A DNA stretch of 6,048 nucleotides from Trebonia sp. (GCA_030043595.1 JASHXJ010000078.1:1-6048); one strand, 5' to 3'. Positions 1 to 6,048 are shown, counted from the stretch's first letter. Numbers and translations: made by a program. Notes: generated by a model from the sequence alone, not told the origin.

Positions 1-766
1 GGGCCGCCTCCAGGATGTCCTGCTTGCGAATCCGGCCGCCGACACCGGTGCCGACCACCGAGTCGAGCGTGACCGAGTGCTCGGTGGCGAGCTTGCGCAC
101 CAGCGGGGTGACGTAGGGAGCTTCGCCAGCCGATGGCAGCGGCGTTGGCTCCGGGTACGCGTCGCCGGACCCGAACTCCGGCTCGCCAGCCGCGAAGGTC
201 GGCTCGGTGCCGGTGTCCGCGGTGTCGGTGGCGGGAGCCCACGCCGCCGGGGGCTCGCTGTACGCCGCCGCGGGCGGCTCGTACGCCGGCGCGGGCGGCT
301 CATAGGCCGGAGCCGGCGCGGCCGCCGCGGGGGCAAAAGTCCACCCGCTGTCCTGCGCGGCGCGTCCGCCGTTGACGGGTTCAGCGGCTGGCTCGTAGGC
401 AGGCTCGGGCACGGTGAACTCAGGCTCAGGCGAGGCCAGCTCGGGCTCGGGCTCGGGCTCGGGCTCAGGCGCGGCGGCTTCGGGTTCGGCCGGGGCCGGG
501 GCGGGAGCGGCATAGCCTGCCGCCTCGTCCGCGTCCTCGATCACCGCGAGCTTGGCGCCGACGGCGACCGTCTCGTCCTCGTCGACGACGATGCCGCGCA
601 GGATCCCGGTGGCAGGGGACGGGATCTCCGTGTCCACCTTGTCCGTCGAAACCTCAAGCAGCGGCTCGTCTGCCGTCACGTGCTCGCCTTCCTTTTTCAG
701 CCAGCGCGTGACGGTGCCCTCGGTAACGCTTTCGCCAAGCTGGGGCATGGTTACGGAGACCGACAT
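1..766 (-). CDS. sucB: 2-oxoacid dehydrogenase E2 component (dihydrolipoamide acyltransferase, SucB/DlaT type), C-terminal part off window
   Basis: E2 is the core of the pyruvate or 2-oxoglutarate dehydrogenase complex; its swinging lipoyl arm carries the acyl group from E1 to CoA, and E3 then reoxidises the arm. Read from the ATG at 766, 255 residues are visible. Residues 1-78 form a lipoyl domain with the motif EVSTDKVDTEIPSPA, so lipoyl-lysine is K43. Residues about 82-215 are a Pro/Glu/Ala linker with (EP)n and AYEPPA-like repeats. Residues about 217-253 (YVTPLVRKLA...GRIRKQDIL) are the peripheral E1/E3-binding domain. The catalytic domain, with its HxxxDG motif, is outside the window. 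M1 is preferred over M7 because the family begins a few residues before MPxLGESVT. The gene lies 15 bases after lpd. Actinobacterial genes of this type are often named sucB, but the mycobacterial homologue DlaT serves pyruvate dehydrogenase, so the substrate cannot be settled here. Confidence 0.93.
   Translation of the reverse strand, partial: MSVSVTMPQLGESVTEGTVTRWLKKEGEHVTADEPLLEVSTDKVDTEIPSPATGILRGIVVDEDETVAVGAKLAVIEDADEAAGYAAPAPAPAEPEAAAPEPEPEPEPELASPEPEFTVPEPAYEPAAEPVNGGRAAQDSGWTFAPAAAAPAPAYEPPAPAYEPPAAAYSEPPAAWAPATDTADTGTEPTFAAGEPEFGSGDAYPEPTPLPSAGEAPYVTPLVRKLATEHSVTLDSVVGTGVGGRIRKQDILEAA
269..310 (-). repeat. Two 21-bp direct repeats coding for AYEPPAP-type units in the E2 linker
   Basis: The segments 269-289 and 290-310 match at 19 of 21 bases. 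They encode successive seven-residue units of the AYEPPAP type. A third, degenerate unit (AYSEPPA) lies at about 248-268. The linker therefore seems to have grown partly by tandem duplication. Confidence 0.75.
419..469 (-). repeat. Hexanucleotide repeats coding for Glu-Pro in the E2 linker
   Basis: On the plus strand CTCAGG occurs twice (419-430), then after a 9-base break CTCGGG occurs four times in tandem (440-463), followed by another CTCAGG (464-469). The units lie in frame and encode alternating Glu-Pro. Such a tract could change in length between strains by slippage without breaking the reading frame. Confidence 0.85.
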
Positions 767-777
767 GTCCGGAGTAT

Positions 778-783
778 CTCCTT
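778..783 (-). promoter_or_regulatory. Shine-Dalgarno site of the E2 gene, overlapping the lpd stop codon
   Basis: Read on the minus strand, TAAGGAG combines the TAA stop of lpd (784-782) with an AAGGAG ribosome-binding site. The spacer to the ATG at 766 is 11 bases, slightly long. The arrangement suggests that ribosomes finishing lpd pass directly to the E2 gene. Confidence 0.6.
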
Positions 784-2206
784 AGGCGTGGAAGTGCAGT
801 GGCTTGCCGGCGAGCGCCAGGTGCGCCTCGCCGATGATCTCGGACTGGGTGGGGTGCGGGTGGATGAGCGCGGCCACGTCGGCGGGTTCCGCGTCCCAGT
901 TGTAGATGAGCTGGCCCTCGGCGATCAGCTCGCCGACCCGGCTGCCGATGAGGTGAATGCCGAGCACCCGGCCCGGTCCGGCGCCCTGTCCGTCCGGGCC
1001 CGAAGCGCCCGAAGCGCCCGAGGGAGCCTCGGCGATCACCTTCGCGTGGCCCTGCGTCTGCAGGATGACGCTCTTGCCGTTGCCGCCCAGCGGGTAGGTC
1101 ACCTCGGTCACGGCGATGCCGCGCTCGGCGGCCTGCGCCGAGGTGATGCCGACCGAGGCGACCTCGGGGTCGCTGTACGTGATCCGCGGCACGCCGTCGT
1201 AGTCGATCGGCCTGACGTCAAGGCCGCCGAGCCGCTCGGCGACCATGATCCCCTCGGCGAAGCCGACGTGGGCGAGCTGCGGGGTGGCGATGAGGTCGCC
1301 GACCGCCGAGATCGTCGGCACCGCCGTACGGCAGAGCCCGTCCACGTCCACGAAGCCCCTGGTGAGCGTGACGCCGTTTTCCTCGTACCCGAGCCCGGCC
1401 GAGACCGGACCGCGGCCGACGGCGACGAGCAGCACCTCGGCCTCGAGCGTCTTGCCGCTGGACAGCGACACGGCCACGCCGCCAGCGGTGTACCTGACCG
1501 ACTCGAACGCCGTGCCGAGCTCAGCCGCGATGCCGCGGCGCCGGAACGCCCGCTGCAAGACCTTCGCGCTCGCCTCGTCCTCGAGGGGCAGCAGCTGCGG
1601 CAGCATCTCGACGATCGTCACCTCGGCGCCGAACGACCGCCATACGCTCGCGAACTCCACACCGATCACGCCGCCGCCGAGGATGACCGCCGAGCCGGGT
1701 ACCCGGTCCATCCGCAGCGCCTCGTCCGAGGTGATGATGCGGGCGCCGTCGATCTCCAGGCCCGGCAGGCTGCGCGGCACGGAACCGGTCGCGAGCACGA
1801 TGTGGTCACCGGTGTAGAGAGCGTCGCCGACCTGCACCGACGTGGGGGAGACCAGCCGCCCGTCGCCCAGGATCGTGTCGATCTTGCGACTGGCAATCGT
1901 GGACTGCAGGCCCTTCCACAGCCGGTCGACGACTGACTGCTGGTAGGTCAGGACGCCGGGCATGTCCACGCCCTCGAAGGACGTCCTGATGCCGAACTTC
2001 GCGCTCTCCCGCGCGGAGTCGGCCACCTCTGCCGCGTGCAGCAGCGCCTTGGTAGGAATGCACCCCCGGTGGAGGCAGGTCCCCCCTACCTTGTCCCTCT
2101 CGATGAGGGCCACGCGCTTGCCGAGCTCGGCCGCGCGGAGCGCGCACGCATAGCCGCCGCTGCCGCCGCCGAGCACGACGATGTCGTAATGGCCGCCCTC
2201 TGCCAC
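782..2206 (-). CDS. lpdA: Dihydrolipoamide dehydrogenase (E3)
   Basis: This cytoplasmic FAD enzyme reoxidises dihydrolipoyl groups of E2 and passes the electrons to NAD+. The 474 residues show the full family layout. The N-terminal FAD-binding GGGSGG is at 13-18. The redox disulphide is C44/C49 in GGTCLHRGCIPTK. The NAD-binding GGGVIG is at 177-182, and the second FAD contact, AVGDL, is at about 301-305. The C-terminal interface domain ends with HPHPTQSE (449-456), giving the catalytic pair H451 and E456. The start is GTG, chosen because a good Shine-Dalgarno site lies 5 bases upstream and the Rossmann strand begins at residue 7 as expected. An unusual Gly/Ser/Pro-rich insertion of about 14-16 residues lies near 396-412, which explains a length slightly above the usual 460 or so. 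It precedes the E2 gene by 15 bases, so both probably serve the same complex. Confidence 0.97.
   Translation of the reverse strand: MAEGGHYDIVVLGGGSGGYACALRAAELGKRVALIERDKVGGTCLHRGCIPTKALLHAAEVADSARESAKFGIRTSFEGVDMPGVLTYQQSVVDRLWKGLQSTIASRKIDTILGDGRLVSPTSVQVGDALYTGDHIVLATGSVPRSLPGLEIDGARIITSDEALRMDRVPGSAVILGGGVIGVEFASVWRSFGAEVTIVEMLPQLLPLEDEASAKVLQRAFRRRGIAAELGTAFESVRYTAGGVAVSLSSGKTLEAEVLLVAVGRGPVSAGLGYEENGVTLTRGFVDVDGLCRTAVPTISAVGDLIATPQLAHVGFAEGIMVAERLGGLDVRPIDYDGVPRITYSDPEVASVGITSAQAAERGIAVTEVTYPLGGNGKSVILQTQGHAKVIAEAPSGASGASGPDGQGAGPGRVLGIHLIGSRVGELIAEGQLIYNWDAEPADVAALIHPHPTQSEIIGEAHLALAGKPLHFHA
1001..1018 (-). repeat. Tandem 9-bp repeat inside the lpd insertion
   Basis: CGAAGCGCC is repeated exactly at 1001-1009 and 1010-1018 on the plus strand. 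In the lpd frame it encodes the GAS-GAS part of a Gly/Ser-rich insertion. It suggests that the insertion expanded by local duplication. Confidence 0.8.
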
Positions 2207-2210
2207 AGTT

Positions 2211-2220
2211 GCTCCCTTTT
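2211..2220 (-). promoter_or_regulatory. Shine-Dalgarno site of lpd, fixing a GTG start
   Basis: Minus-strand AAAAGGGAGC contains AAGGGAG with a 5-base spacer to the GTG at 2206. This is the clearest ribosome-binding site in the window and supports GTG over other possible starts. Confidence 0.7.
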
Positions 2221-2256
2221 CCGCTTTCGCTCGACAGTCTCATCATTTCACCCGGC

Positions 2257-2270
2257 GGCGCTCACGCGCC
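2257..2270 (-). other. Short GC hairpin enclosing the pepA stop codon
   Basis: On the minus strand GGCGC-GTGA-GCGCC forms a perfect 5-bp stem. Its GNRA-type tetraloop (GUGA in RNA) contains the TGA stop of pepA. No run of T follows, so it does not look like an intrinsic terminator. In such GC-rich DNA a stem this short may be chance. It is recorded as a possible weak processing or stabilising element in the 55-base pepA-lpd gap. Confidence 0.25.
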
Positions 2271-3791
2271 CGGCAGTCGGCCCGCTGCGGTCTCCGCCGC
2301 GATCTGCACGAGCGCGCGCACCGCCGCGCCGGTGCCGCCCTTCGGCGTGTACCCGTAGGCGGAGCTGTCGTTGAACGCCGGCCCGGCGATGTCCAGGTGC
2401 GCCCAGGGCACTCCGTCCGGCACGAACTCCCGCAGGAACAGCCCGGCAACCAGCATGCCGCCGCCGCGGTCGGCGGAGACGTTGGCCAGGTCGGCCACGG
2501 TCGAGTCCAGCCCCTTGCGCAGTTCTTCTGGCAGCGGCATCGCCCACGCGGGCTCCCCGGCCTCGCGCATCACGGCCGCGACCTCGGCGGCCACCGGCTC
2601 GGTGCTGCCCATCACGCCGGTGGTGCGGCGGCCGAGCGCGACGGTCGCGGCACCGGTGAGCGTGGCGATGTCGACGAGCAGGTCAGGCTTGTCGGCGCCG
2701 GACCTGGCGAGGCCGTCGGCGAGCACCAGGCGGCCCTCGGCGTCGGTGTTCAGCACTTCGACCGTCTTGCCGCCGTAGATCGTGATGATGTCGGACGGCC
2801 GCTGCGCCCCGCCGCCCGGCATGTTCTCCGCCAGCGGCATGTAGCCGACCACGTTGACCGGGAGCCCGAGCTCGGCGACGGCGACGGTTGCGGCGAGCAC
2901 CGCGGCCGCGCCGCTCATGTCGCACTTCATCGTCTGCATGGACTGCGGCGTCTTGAGTGACAGGCCACCGGAGTCGAACGTGATGCCCTTGCCCACGAAC
3001 ACGACGGTCCTGGTCGCGTCCGGGTGGGTGTACTCGAGCCGGACCAGCCGCGGCGGCCGCACCGAGCCCTGTCCGACGGCGAGGATGCCGCCGTAGCCGC
3101 CCGCCTTCAGCTCCGTCTCGTCGAGCACCTCGACCGCGATACCCTTCCCGGTCGCGACCCGCTCCGCCTCGGCGGCGAGGGCCGCGGGCGGCAGGTCGAC
3201 GGGCGCGGTGTTGACCAGGTCCCTGGTGAGGTTGACCGCGTCGGCGATCGCCTGTCCGCGGCTGACGGCGGCCGCGTTGTCATCGCTGGTGAGCAGTGTC
3301 ACCGTCAGGTCGGGCGCGGGCGCTGACCGGTACCGCCGGAAGCTGTAGCCGCCGAGCAGCGCCCCTGTCGTGACCGCCTCCGCCTCGGCGGGGGTCTTCG
3401 CGGGAAGCGCGAGCGCGACGGTCTTTCCCTCCCCCGAATCCCGGATGGCCAGCTTGTTCCCGGTCAGGTCGCGCAGCGCCGCGCCGGCCGCGCGGCGCAG
3501 TCGTTCCGCGTCGAACGGCGCGCCCTCGCCGGGCAGCGCGCCGAGCCCGACGGCCAGGATCACCGAAGCGGGCAGCTTGCCGCCGCCGGGGACCTTGGTG
3601 AGCTCTTCCAGCTCGCCAGTCGCGCCGAGCGCGGCAAGCACGCCGGCCAGGGTGCCGCCGAGCGCTTCGTCGACCCCGTCCGCGCCGGGTGCGGCGCAGG
3701 GGCCGTCGGGGTCCTGGATCACCCCGATGACAAGGACATCGGCCTCGGCAATGCCGGGCGCCGACTCGCTGGTGGAAAGGGAGACAGTCAC
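2262..3791 (-). CDS. pepA: Leucyl aminopeptidase (family M17, PepA)
   Basis: This cytosolic dimetal exopeptidase removes N-terminal residues, preferably leucine, from peptides; family members usually act as hexamers. The 509 residues match the usual length of about 500. An N-terminal regulatory domain (about 1-165) is followed by the catalytic domain. The expected metal ligands are present: K268 in GKGITFDSGG, D273, D291 in KCDMSG, and D350 and E352 in the signature NTDAEGRL. The catalytic K280 and R354 are also present. The C-terminal WAHLDIAGPA (463-472) and GYTPKGGTG (480-488) are family-typical. The start is GTG, overlapping the stop codon of the upstream monooxygenase as GTGA. There is no well-spaced Shine-Dalgarno site, only GGCAGG touching the start, so translation probably depends on coupling. 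Some bacterial PepA proteins also bind DNA, but nothing here tests that. Confidence 0.96.
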   Translation of the reverse strand: MTVSLSTSESAPGIAEADVLVIGVIQDPDGPCAAPGADGVDEALGGTLAGVLAALGATGELEELTKVPGGGKLPASVILAVGLGALPGEGAPFDAERLRRAAGAALRDLTGNKLAIRDSGEGKTVALALPAKTPAEAEAVTTGALLGGYSFRRYRSAPAPDLTVTLLTSDDNAAAVSRGQAIADAVNLTRDLVNTAPVDLPPAALAAEAERVATGKGIAVEVLDETELKAGGYGGILAVGQGSVRPPRLVRLEYTHPDATRTVVFVGKGITFDSGGLSLKTPQSMQTMKCDMSGAAAVLAATVAVAELGLPVNVVGYMPLAENMPGGGAQRPSDIITIYGGKTVEVLNTDAEGRLVLADGLARSGADKPDLLVDIATLTGAATVALGRRTTGVMGSTEPVAAEVAAVMREAGEPAWAMPLPEELRKGLDSTVADLANVSADRGGGMLVAGLFLREFVPDGVPWAHLDIAGPAFNDSSAYGYTPKGGTGAAVRALVQIAAETAAGRLPGA

Positions 3792-4867
3792 CCTGCCGAT
3801 GGTATTGCAACGCGCGGGAGCAGCGGCCCGTGATCAAGGCGGGGCAGGACGTGCCGGGCGAACAGGTCGGCTTCGGCCGCGTGCGGGTAACCGGACAAGA
3901 TGAACGCCTCCATGCCCAGGTCAGCGTAGCCGCGGATCTTGGCGAGCACCTGGTCGGGATCGCCCACGATCGCCGCGCCGGCCCCGGAGCGCCCGCGGCC
4001 GATGCCCGTCCACAGGCCCGGTTCGGCGTACCCGTCGCTGTCCGCCATCCGGCGCAGCTCGTCCTGCCGCATGACGCCCGCCGAGCCTGTGTCCAGGGAC
4101 CGGCGCCGGATCGCGTCCCCGGCCCGGTCGTCCAGCCGCGAGGTGAGCCGCCGCGCGGCGGCCCGGGCTTCGGTTTCTGTCGCCCGGACGATGACGTGCG
4201 CCCGGTACCCGAAGCGCAGCTGGCGGCCATGACGAGCGGCGCGGGCCCGCATGTCCGCCAGCACGGCCGCCACCCCGGCCATCGTGTCGGGCCACATCAA
4301 GAACACGTCCGCTGCCCTTGCGGCGACCTCGCGTGCCGCCTCGGACAGCCCGCCGAAGTAGAACGGCGGGCAGCCGCGGGCCGGGCGCAGCCGGGGCGGG
4401 TCCACGGCGATCGTGATGAACTCGCCGCGGAAGTCGACGGGCTTGCCGCTCAGCAGTTCCCGCAGCACGTGCATGTACTCCAGCGTGCGCCGGTACCTGG
4501 GCGCGGACTCCAGCCCCTGCCCGGGCAGGTCAGAGGAGATGATGTTGACCGTCAGCCGGCCGCCCAGCATCTGATCGACGGTGGCGAGCTGCCGCGCGAG
4601 CTGCGCCGGCCACATCTCGCCCATCCGCACCGCCACCAGCAGCTGCATCCGCCGCAGCAGCGGCGCGATCCCCGCCGCGAACGCCACGGAATCGATTCCC
4701 ATCGCGTAGCCGGACGGCAGCAGCAGGTTGTCGTAGCCGGCGTCCTCGGCCCCCAGCGCGATCGCGCGGCAATGCTCCCAGCTCGACAGCAGCCGCTCCT
4801 CTGGGACCCCGAGGAACTCGTAGTCGTCGTCACACAGGGCGGCGAACCAGGACACCTCACAGCCCAT
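3788..4867 (-). CDS. SsuD-like FMNH2-dependent monooxygenase (luciferase-like/LLM superfamily)
   Basis: The family uses reduced flavin, supplied by a separate reductase, and O2; SsuD itself cleaves alkanesulfonates to an aldehyde and sulfite. The 359 residues align along their length with what I recall of E. coli SsuD: WF near residue 7, PPFYFGG (167-173), RFGYRAHVIVR (218-228), LWTGIG...GAG..IVGD (285-303) and the signature SGYPH (325-329). SsuD active-site residues Arg226, His228, Arg297 and Tyr331 correspond to R222, H224, R293 and Y327. Cys54 of SsuD is replaced by M56. The ATG start puts the N-terminus level with SsuD, but no Shine-Dalgarno site is seen. No SsuE-type reductase or SsuABC transporter is nearby; an NCS1 permease lies 32 bases upstream instead. 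The enzyme class is therefore well supported, but the substrate is not: sulfonate, nucleobase-like heterocycle or other small molecule are all possible. Confidence 0.88.
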   Translation of the reverse strand: MGCEVSWFAALCDDDYEFLGVPEERLLSSWEHCRAIALGAEDAGYDNLLLPSGYAMGIDSVAFAAGIAPLLRRMQLLVAVRMGEMWPAQLARQLATVDQMLGGRLTVNIISSDLPGQGLESAPRYRRTLEYMHVLRELLSGKPVDFRGEFITIAVDPPRLRPARGCPPFYFGGLSEAAREVAARAADVFLMWPDTMAGVAAVLADMRARAARHGRQLRFGYRAHVIVRATETEARAAARRLTSRLDDRAGDAIRRRSLDTGSAGVMRQDELRRMADSDGYAEPGLWTGIGRGRSGAGAAIVGDPDQVLAKIRGYADLGMEAFILSGYPHAAEADLFARHVLPRLDHGPLLPRVAIPSAG

Positions 4868-4873
4868 ACAGCC

Positions 4874-4903
4874 AGTATGACCGCCGGCCGGCCGACGGGT
4901 CAG
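4874..4903 (-). promoter_or_regulatory. Candidate internal promoter for a leaderless monooxygenase mRNA
   Basis: On the minus strand CTGACC (4903-4898) resembles a -35 box (TTGACA) and overlaps the permease stop codon. After 18 bases comes CATACT (4879-4874), which has the A2 and T6 of the actinobacterial -10 consensus TANNNT. Six bases further is the ATG of the monooxygenase, where transcription from this -10 would begin. The lack of a Shine-Dalgarno site fits a leaderless message, which is common in actinobacteria. This is inferred from pattern only. Confidence 0.3.
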
Positions 4904-6048
4904 CTGGCTGCGACCTGTGCGACAGCCTCACTTCCCGATGCGGTGGTCTCCCGGCGAGTGACGAGGTAGTACAGGCCGCCGGCCACCACGAACCCCACGA
5001 GCCAGGAGATGTCGGCGCCGTTGAGCGCGCTCGCGACGGGTCCTTCGAACACCGGGTAGTAGGCGTTCATGAACGGGATCTCGACCGCGATGCCGACAAG
5101 GAAGACGAGGATCGTCCGCCAGTTGACGGCGCCGTACTGCCCGTCCGGAGTGAAGATCGCGGCGACGTTATACCGCCCGCGGCGGACGATGTAGTAGTCG
5201 ACCAGGTTGATGGCCGACCAGGGGATCACGATGTACAGCAGGAACGCGATGAAGTCAGAGACATCGAGGACGAAGTTCGCGGACACCACGGTGGCCAGGT
5301 ATCCGGTGATGGCCATGATCAGCCCGGTGCCGGCGCCGCGAACGGCCGCGCCGGGAGCGGCCCCGCCGTCCTTCGAGGCGATGGCGACGCCGGTCAGCAG
5401 CGGGCTGTAGAGGTTGATGGCGTTGCCCGCGACGATCGACAACAGCAGCACGATCGTGACCAGCCAGATCGCGCCGGGCAGCAGGCCTGCCAGGTAACCG
5501 ACGGTGTTGGATTCGAGGTGGCTGAGCGCGATCGAGCCGGCTAGCACGCCAAGGATCGCGAAGATCACCGCGCTCAGCACGCTGCCCGCGTACGTGTACC
5601 AGAACGACTGGCGCACGCTCGTCGCCGAGGGCAGGTAGCGCGAGTAATCGGAGACATATGGCGCCCAGCCCACCTGCCCGCTGACGTTGATGGAGAAGAA
5701 GAGCAGCCAGGTCCGGAAGCTGAACGACGTCGTGTCGATGTGCGTTCCGCTGGTGCCCTGGATGAGCCGGACCAGCAAGATCACGAAGAAGATCAGCGAC
5801 ACCACCGCGACGACCCGGTTGAAGTCGTGCATGACCCGGTAGCCGAAGAACACGACGAGCCAGGTGATGAAGCAGGTCACCGCCACCCCGTCGGCGTACG
5901 TGACGTGCGTGAAGCCGGCAAAGGCCTGCCCTGCTAGCACGTTCTCACCGACGATGTAGCCGAGGAAGATCAGCCAGATCACGAAGTTGGGCAGCAGCGC
6001 GCCGAAGAAACCGAACTGCGCGCGGGTCTGCGTGAGCTGCGTCAGCCC
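4900..6048 (-). CDS. NCS1-family nucleobase:cation symporter (cytosine/purine permease type), N-terminus off window
   Basis: NCS1 proteins are inner-membrane symporters for cytosine, purines, uracil, allantoin, hydantoins or thiamine-like compounds. The visible 382 residues lack roughly the first 80-110 of a protein normally about 450-500 long. The open frame continues to the window edge, so the in-frame GTG at 5982 is an internal valine and not the start. Visible family features, numbered from the first visible residue, are TRAQFGFFGALLP (8-20), GWAPYVSDYSRYLP (127-140), NAINLYSPLL (209-218) and INLVDYYIVRRGRY (280-293). About ten hydrophobic membrane segments can be counted. The C-terminus is a short polar tail. 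The substrate cannot be read from sequence alone. The monooxygenase 32 bases downstream suggests the imported compound may be its substrate, but this is inference. Confidence 0.92.
   Translation of the reverse strand, partial: GLTQLTQTRAQFGFFGALLPNFVIWLIFLGYIVGENVLAGQAFAGFTHVTYADGVAVTCFITWLVVFFGYRVMHDFNRVVAVVSLIFFVILLVRLIQGTSGTHIDTTSFSFRTWLLFFSINVSGQVGWAPYVSDYSRYLPSATSVRQSFWYTYAGSVLSAVIFAILGVLAGSIALSHLESNTVGYLAGLLPGAIWLVTIVLLLSIVAGNAINLYSPLLTGVAIASKDGGAAPGAAVRGAGTGLIMAITGYLATVVSANFVLDVSDFIAFLLYIVIPWSAINLVDYYIVRRGRYNVAAIFTPDGQYGAVNWRTILVFLVGIAVEIPFMNAYYPVFEGPVASALNGADISWLVGFVVAGGLYYLVTRRETTASGSEAVAQVAAS

Noticed and set aside
77..1936. A 619-codon open frame on the plus strand, antisense to the E2 and lpd genes
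   Set aside because: It is the mirror of two well-supported genes in GC-rich DNA, where antisense frames stay open because stop codons are rare. Its product is an Arg/Gly/Asp/His-rich string without recognisable domains, and no ribosome-binding site was seen.
2207..2261. An intrinsic terminator between pepA and lpd
   Set aside because: The only hairpin lies on the pepA stop codon and is not followed by a T-rich run on the transcribed strand, so read-through is more likely.
3280..4230. A 316-codon minus-strand open frame spanning the monooxygenase-pepA junction
   Set aside because: Out-of-frame shadow of two genes with complete catalytic motifs; its product is Arg/Gly/Ala-rich and resembles no family.
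3788..4867. RutA (pyrimidine monooxygenase) as the identity of the LLM gene, suggested by the nucleobase permease next to it
   Set aside because: The sequence follows SsuD along its whole length, including SGYPH and RFGxRxHVIVR, and no other rut genes are visible.
3830..4969. A 379-codon plus-strand open frame across the monooxygenase gene
   Set aside because: Antisense shadow of the SsuD-like gene. The translation is low-complexity and without known motifs, and it runs through the intergenic region into the permease 3' end.
5980..5982. GTG at 5982 as the start of the permease
   Set aside because: The frame stays open to the window edge, and the 22 upstream residues (TRAQFGFFGALLP and neighbours) fit the NCS1 family, so the codon is internal.

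Overview
The window is very GC-rich, with strongly G/C-biased third codon positions, two GTG start codons and tightly packed genes. This, together with the gene order aminopeptidase, E3, E2, points to a high-GC actinomycete. All five genes lie on the minus strand, so transcription runs right to left. There is no gene-free stretch longer than about 55 bases, and no RNA gene, insertion sequence, CRISPR array or tRNA was seen.

In transcription order the layout is as follows. (1) 6048-4900: an NCS1-family nucleobase/cation symporter that lacks its N-terminus at the window edge. (2) 4867-3788: an SsuD-like flavin-dependent monooxygenase of the luciferase-like (LLM) superfamily. (3) 3791-2262: the leucyl aminopeptidase PepA (family M17), whose GTG start overlaps the monooxygenase stop codon by 4 bases. 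(4) 2206-782: dihydrolipoamide dehydrogenase (E3, Lpd). (5) 766-1: the N-terminal half of a 2-oxoacid dehydrogenase E2 acyltransferase, with one lipoyl domain, a long Pro/Glu/Ala linker and the E1/E3-binding domain; its catalytic domain lies beyond the window.

Genes 4 and 5 are two of the three subunits of a pyruvate or 2-oxoglutarate dehydrogenase complex in central metabolism. A PepA gene beside this E2 is a familiar actinobacterial arrangement. The less usual part is the right half, where a small-molecule permease and an oxidative flavoenzyme sit directly upstream and are joined to pepA by a translational-coupling overlap. Spacings of 32, -4, 55 and 15 bases suggest one transcription unit. 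A promoter-like sequence just before the monooxygenase, which has no visible Shine-Dalgarno site, suggests a possible internal start giving a leaderless message.

I found no evidence of an entirely new system. The best leads are the permease/monooxygenase pair with unknown substrate, the loss of the SsuD active-site cysteine in that monooxygenase, and low-complexity insertions in both dehydrogenase-complex subunits.
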